DNA of 64,000 nucleotides, from contig OX327690.1 in the NCBI GenBank assembly GCA_946807835.1, positions 13,860,501 through 13,924,500 on the forward strand, read 5' to 3'. How positions within the stretch are numbered: the first letter of the stretch is position 1; each line of letters starts with the position of its first letter. The position numbers and the translations under genes are program-made. Shown here piece by piece: positions 58,442-64,000 of the stretch. The notes beneath the pieces were generated by a model. It saw only the letters and a list, made by a program, of their open reading frames with translations. It was not told the DNA's origin and did not search any database. The stretch is from Ailanthus altissimus (lineage: Eukaryota > Streptophyta > Magnoliopsida > Sapindales > Simaroubaceae).

Positions 58442-59321
58442 ATAACAATTCAAATTAAATTCTTATATTACTACTTGAATAATTTTTTATTTTATTACCG
58501 AAAAAAACTATTACATTTTGCCCTATGTATGTTTTTATAATTTGAAAATAAAATTATTTATCATTTTTTATTAGAAAAAAATTCAGACCAAACTCAAATT
58601 TACTTGCCCCTTATATTTTAAAGTTTTGTTTGCATAATTAACCTTCCAACTTAAGATTTTCACATATTTAATTATAATATAAAATAATCAATAATGCTAA
58701 TTCATAAAACTACTGAATCTTTTGTGAAGGATTACTTTGTTTGATCACCATAGCTATTTTTGACAATACGATGTTAAACAAAAAGGTATTATCAGTTGTC
58801 TTGCCATGTGATGTACCATATTAGCTGCCACACATAATCGACTAGGTGTGTTACAAATTTTCAAATGGTATATACAAATTACACATTAGAAGTACAAATG
58901 TTATTGCTAAGTAATAGAGATATTTTTATCACATATAACTTTAATACTGTTAAATGATGGCTTAAAATATGCTTTGTGACAATAATTTTCCATCACCAAT
59001 AATCTTTTTCTAATAAGGAGAATACTAAACTAAATATAAAAGAGAGACATAAGTGATAGACAAATAAAATTTAAAACGTAATATTTAAAGAAGCAAATTG
59101 AAAAAAAAAAAAATTTGTCAATAAACCAAATAAAATTCATAAGACTACGCATTAAAACTCATGAACCCAAGCATTACAAAGTAGAAACTTACTAATTCAG
59201 TATTTATATGCATACATGACCTTCCATTTTCTTTTATTAATTTTAAATGAGACATGAAAATTTATTAATAACAAAATTTTTACCTAATTAAGAATAACGT
59301 TTAACCACCCTTCTTCTTCCT
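58442..59321. other. 3' flank of the BBE-like pseudogene, AT-rich
   Basis: 58,925-58,985 repeats a piece of the long-repeat right end (actttaatactgttaaatg, as at 41,145). 59,180-59,321 matches the flank of the relic at 50,900-51,045 and would be the 3' untranslated region. No other feature. Confidence 0.5.
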
Positions 59322-60811
59322 CTAAGACGAAAGTGGTGGGATGCTTTGTTCATTTCTAAAAAAATTATTCGAATCATTTATAGTCTTCACTTTTACAAAT
59401 CTATTAAAATTGTTGTTGAAATATTTAACTCCCCAAACACTTGCTTATTTGTAGCTTGTGTAGCCTTTGTTGTTTCTTCTAATGTCAAGATCCTTGTAAC
59501 TGACATAAGCTTCTCGAGGATTTTTAGAAACATAAAAAGTCACATAATTGTATAACTCTCTAATCCAATTTATATGCTTTTGAGATGTTCTACTCCATTC
59601 CTCCCAATACGCAAAATGCTGAATTTTGTATATGTTGCCAGCTCTATGTTGAATTAGAGTTTCGGACTCTGAAATCTCACATTTTTCCACTATATGAAAC
59701 CCAAATCAATTGAGTGGTCATTGCCTCCGGTCTGTAGAACCTTTCATATATCCCTACTAATGCAACTTCAGACATAAGTTCCTTCACATAGTAAGATTTT
59801 CCTTTGAAAGAATATCTGAAGATAGGAGTCCTATCAAGCAACACATCCAAGGATTCTCTAATATCGAATCCGACAAAGTAGAGGATTGATTCAATCCAAC
59901 TTATTTCAATGTAATCTTCTTTCATCAAACCAAGTTTTGAGAATATCTTTTCCATAAGTAGAAGAAGTCTATCAACTCTACCAAGAAAAAAAGATTGAAA
60001 TGAAGCTTGCCAGTGAAAAAAGTTTGTCAACTCTACCAAGAAAAAAAGATTGAAATGAAGCCTGCATTGTTCTCTTTTCCTCTGTACTAGCATTCACACT
60101 TCTTAAGAATATTAGGATAAATAAATCTTCTGGAAGCTTGTCTGCAACATACTTCCATTTGTGAAGAATCTTGGTTAAATTTTGCTCTAAAGTTCTTTGG
60201 ACTGTGAATATAATTACAGTTAATGGAACATCAACTAGCTTTATTTTCCATCCAACTATGACTCCAAAGCTAGCTCCTCTACCTCCTCGAATAGCCCAGA
60301 ATAGATCTTCTCCCATTGATTTTATGTTGAACAATCTTCCATGAATATCAATCAAGTGAGCATCAATGATATTATCAATAGCAAGACCATATTTACGCAA
60401 CAATGTACCGTAAACTCCACCACTAAAATGTCCACCAACACCAATATTATGGCAAATTCCCACTAGAAAGGCAAGAGTTTTGCTTTTCTCAGTAATTCTA
60501 TAGTAAAGTTGACAGATAGTGGCACCGACTTGAACCCATGCTGTTTTATTTTCTACATCAACATTAATTAAGATTTATCATATCAATGATGACAAATAAA
60601 ACATCAGAAACATAAGAGAAACCCTTATAGTCATGACCCCCACTACCAACTCTAATTTGAATGCCACATTTTTTTGCACATTTAATGATTGCTTGAATGT
60701 GTGATACATGCAGTGGCTTGATAATGACTAAAGGTTTGGGGGTGGTGGGATTTGTAAACTGAAGGTTTTGTATGATAAAATTCAAGATGGATGAATACGA
60801 AGAGTTGTTTT
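59322..60811 (-). pseudogene. Berberine-bridge-enzyme-like FAD oxidase pseudogene
   Basis: Minus-strand translation recovers most of a BBE-like protein: a PCMH-type FAD-binding domain, then the BBE C-terminal domain, ending [11 protein letters not shown] with the stop at 59,322-59,324. Active members are secreted flavoproteins with FAD joined to a His and a Cys. Both remain: His in SGGHD (codon 60,633-60,635) and Cys in GICHN (60,452-60,454). Other motifs are SMGEDLFWAIRGG and HINWIR. Lesions: the first ~60 residues with the signal peptide are missing at 60,811, where an LTR begins; frameshifts near 60,560 and 59,685; a 55-bp tandem duplication; a nonsense codon near 59,443. Resembles cannabinoid oxidocyclases; substrate unknown. 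Confidence 0.9.
59973..60065 (-). repeat. 55-bp tandem duplication inside the BBE-like pseudogene
   Basis: caactctaccaagaaaaaaa occurs at 59,973 and again at 60,028, and the match extends through ttgaaatgaagc. The 55-bp period is not a multiple of three, so it shifts the frame and makes FQSFFLGRVD appear twice in the translation. Confidence 0.9.
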
Positions 60812-62520
60812 TGTTGGAAGTATGCCTAAAAGTATAATTATTTGTATTTACATATTGCTAAAAATAATTAATAGAAATTATTCATTTAATATTATATTTG
60901 TAATTATGATTATTTTTATTCAAATATTATAAAAATATTTATTATTATATGTAATCTTAAACTTAGTATATAATAGTTATATACGAAATGATTAAGTTTA
61001 AGTGTAATAATTTAAACTTATCCTTAGTATATATAAAGATGGACACTTCATATTTTGATAGACTATAAGTGTGGTCTATTTGTATATTGTATAAAATAGT
61101 CTTATCTAGATCATTTTATGTGTTGATATAGAAAATTGAGGCACTTTGTATAATGATTATATAGAACTGGATACGAAAAAATTAATTTGATATTAATCTC
61201 CGCTAGTAAAGAGAATTTATTTGATTACAATATAATCATATATGAATTAATCTTAATTTTGAGTGATTAATGAACTCATATTCATTTAATTATATTTATT
61301 AATTTACAAGGAAAAAATTATAAAAATTTTTTAGTCAATTACTAAGTATTTTATAAATGTAACAAATGGCTGGAAACATTTTTCACTGATATGGAATCCT
61401 CTCCTTCTAAAAGGAAATTAAATTAGTTGTTCCCTTAATAATTGATTTTGTTCTTGAACATTATGAAGGCTCAGTTTTTTTTAAGAGTTAAAGAAAATAA
61501 TAAATTTATGAATTTCACAAATTAAATATTTAAAAGAGATCAATGTGGATCAAGAATAAACATGTAATTAGAGAGGTTAACGGACTTTTGACCTAACTTT
61601 AATTATAAACACTTGTACAGAATTGATCTATATGAAATGATTATTAAATGGACAAAGATAATTTTTTGTTTTATTATTTATCTACAAAATTAAGAGTTCA
61701 ATTTTATATTTTTAGTAGAGTAATATAAAATTAATAAATAAAATCATGCTGATTAAAGAGTTTAATCAAATGATTTAATTTATTAGAGCTTAATTTTGTA
61801 GGTCTATCAGGTCCCCATGCTAACTCTATAAACATTAAATAAACTACTAAATTAGTTGTTAGATTTAAAAATATTCATTAGCCTAAGTTTAATTTGATTA
61901 AACTTATTAGGATTAATTATTAACTTACGTTTAATTTGATTAAACTTGTTGGACTCAATCAATTACTGATCCAATCCATAATAATTATAAAATTAAATAA
62001 ATAATTATATTATTTATTTAAATTAATATAATTAAATTAAATATTAGATAATTATGAATTATCTAAATTATTTAATTAAATATAATATTAGATATTATGA
62101 TTATCCTTTTAATTATCTAAATTAAAATAATATAAAGATATTATTTTATCCTAATCGTTTTAGGATTTATAGTTTACATAACATAAGTATTCTTATACTA
62201 TAAAAAATAGGTTTTAGAATCATTTTACGGTATTTTTTATTCATGCTTCTTTTGGACTAAAGTTTTTTAGAGAGAAAAATTAAAAATACAAAATTAGATC
62301 TTCGGTAATTTATTAATTCGCTCATATGAGTAGTTCATTGGTGAGAGATACAACGTGAAAGATTTGTTAATATTAACAGAAAATATCTGTAAAACTTTAT
62401 GATTGAGATGTTTTGTGTTCTTGATCGGTAGATATATATTAATGATTGTTATATTTTATTCATAGGATGAATTGTTGTAATTTTTTGTATGTACTGATGG
62501 TGTTGGCATTAATTATATAA
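60812..62520 (+). mobile_element. LTR-like sequence starting at the BBE break
   Basis: TGTTGGAAGTATGCC at 60,812 is a typical copia LTR start and coincides with the loss of oxidase coding. The following 1.7 kb is very AT-rich, with ggtctatcaggtccccatgc near 61,801, a phrase I associate with copia LTRs. No convincing CA end, duplication or primer site was found. It could be a solo LTR or the LTR of an element running out of the window. Confidence 0.45.
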
Positions 62521-64000
62521 TATTTAAAATTTAAAATTTAAAATTAATTAATTCAATTTTTGTAAGCTACGAAGAACATAGAAATTTTTTATTTTTGTAA
62601 TTTAGAAAAAGACAAATATAAAATTGAACCATAAGCATAGAGAAAGAATAAAGGATGACAGTACCACACGGAAAAGAAAAGTGGCATTTTTTTTTGTCAA
62701 AACCATAAAAGACAAAACAAAAAGTGTTTTTTGTCAAATCCCTAAAAAACAAATTAGTTTCCTTAAAGAGCCACATGTTGCCAGCAAGAGGCCTGCCAAA
62801 AGGTAACCTGCATGCAGGACTTGGTGTAGCCTTGGGCCATGCCATTTGCACAAAAGTTAACTGTGGGCTTAGCTGACAACTGCACTCAAAAGCCACCGTT
62901 TGGAACAGTGGCCATTTGGAGAAAAGGCCCACAGCTACACTCAAACGCACTGCTTTAAACAGTGGCCATTTGCATGTCAGTTGTGGGCCTAGCCCGAAGC
63001 TGCTCTTAAAAGTCATTGTTTAAATAATGGTTGATGTATAAAGCTCAATAAATTAAAAACAATTTATTATATGAGATATAATTAATTTTTTTAGATATAA
63101 TAAAATACAATTATATGAGATATATTTGTATTTTATTAGGAGATCAAAGGTTATTCAAGAAAAATAAGTTACAATAAATTCAAGATCGTTTTTTATTTTT
63201 TTGGTATTTTTTTAGAAATTCAAAAAATTCTGTCAACACTATTATTTTATATTTTTTTATTTCATGTGATGATTTATATTATAAACTATGTTCATGCATT
63301 ATAACATGTTATTTAGATTTAGGATGTGTCTACTCAATGAATTATAACATGTCATGAATACATTTGTCATTATTTTGTTTCTTTACTAAAATAGTTTTAA
63401 TTTAGAGTTAATAAAATTGATACATGATATACCAATTAGTTATTAGATTTAATTAAAATATTTTTAATTTATCTAATAAGGATTTTTTTTAATTAGAATA
63501 AAATTAATTAATTCCATAATTGGTATAAATAATGTAAATTAGATTTAATTAGATTAAATCCGGTAATTTCACATTGAACTAACTACGTATATCATAATAA
63601 ATAGTTTATTCAAAATTATAAGTCTTAATTATTCATAATTAATTAGATTTTTAGTATAAAAATCTAGTAATTTATTTTAAGTGTTAATAGGATTAGATTC
63701 TAGAAACACTTAAAATGAAAAGTAGTGATTAATAATTGACTAGCAGCAATAGTTTTTTCACTATGATTATAAAATATAAGATATTTTATAAAATAAAACC
63801 CTATAACATAAAATAGTAAGTGAGAGAGGGTTAAATAACAAATTGATCCATGGTCTACATTGTTAGTTTAACAACGTGAGATCCCTACGGAGGGTGTCCA
63901 TTTGAATTAATATCAAGGTTAACTTTTAAGAGATAGGATTTCTGGATGTATCTCTAGATTGACCTACCCTATGCAGCAACTTTAAAGTTAAATCTAAGGA
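62521..64000. repeat. AT-rich DNA with a GC-richer imperfect repeat
   Basis: At 62,838-63,005 a unit of about 55-60 bp recurs about three times (cagtggccatttg, gtgggcctagc, ctgcactcaaaagcc). This also generates the repetitive 149-codon minus frame 62,567-63,016, which has no known domain. 63,020-64,000 is AT-rich with no supported gene and may continue the LTR-like sequence. Confidence 0.45.

Noticed and set aside
61441..61480. GTTTT after CA at 61,474 as the far duplication of the LTR that starts at 60,812
   Set aside because: A five-base match to a T-run in AT-rich DNA is expected by chance, and the surrounding sequence does not look like an LTR end.
62567..63016. 149-codon minus-strand frame with repeated WPLF segments
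   Set aside because: The repeats come from a ~55-60-bp DNA repeat. There is no known domain, and the C-terminal part is low-complexity translation of AT-rich DNA.

Overview
This is plant nuclear DNA, AT-rich and gene-poor, built almost entirely of LTR retrotransposons in several nested layers. No intact host gene is visible. The only host-type gene is a broken berberine-bridge-enzyme-like (BBE-like, FAD-linked oxidase) pseudogene on the minus strand at 59,322-60,811, with two small relics of sister copies near 50.8 and 51.1 kb. Its motifs ([42 protein letters not shown]) resemble the cannabinoid-oxidocyclase branch of the family. That suggests Cannabaceae or a near relative, but this is inference from remembered family motifs and was not searched.

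Layout. 1-5.2 kb: the 5' end of a minus-strand copia element, a 248-bp tandem repeat split by a solo LTR (1,067-2,498, duplication GTGGG), a short pol III B-box-like repeat, and a copia 3' LTR (3,051-5,247). 5.2-8.15 kb: an inverted copy of that LTR family, itself split by a second solo LTR (6,226-7,643, duplication ACCAT). 8.15-23.4 kb: a third LTR copy split by a 13.1-kb Ty3/gypsy chromovirus-like element (9,326-22,446, minus strand, duplication AAATT), whose integrase gene is split by a solo LTR of its own family (13,092-15,867). 23.4-28.3 kb: a decayed minus-strand copia element and an inverted pair of the B-box repeat. 28,299-29,778: third solo LTR of the 1.4-kb family. 29.8-37.4 kb: a decayed Tat/Athila-type gypsy element split by a 2.7-kb solo LTR (31,898-34,640, duplication TTAAT).

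37.4-46 kb: unassigned AT-rich DNA, one copy of a long repeat carrying a poly(A)-type retroposon with a 13-bp duplication, a candidate MITE, and a three-unit 235-240-bp tandem array. 46,047-50,417: a complete but broken copia element lacking most of gag (duplication GAATT). 50.7-51.2 kb: BBE-like relics. 51.2-54.7 kb: AT-rich repeats, a copia leader duplicated in tandem, and the second copy of the long repeat. 54,743-58,441: a copia element with matching LTRs and an internal deletion that removed the integrase (duplication ATAAC). 59.3-60.8 kb: the BBE-like pseudogene, its 5' end cut where an LTR-like sequence starts. 60.8-64 kb: AT-rich LTR-like sequence.

The pieces do not form a pathway. 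They record successive insertions, LTR-LTR recombination leaving solo LTRs, and decay by point mutation around a dying oxidase gene cluster. Terminal coordinates of elements with target-site duplications were read base by base. Divergence levels and clade names are by eye.
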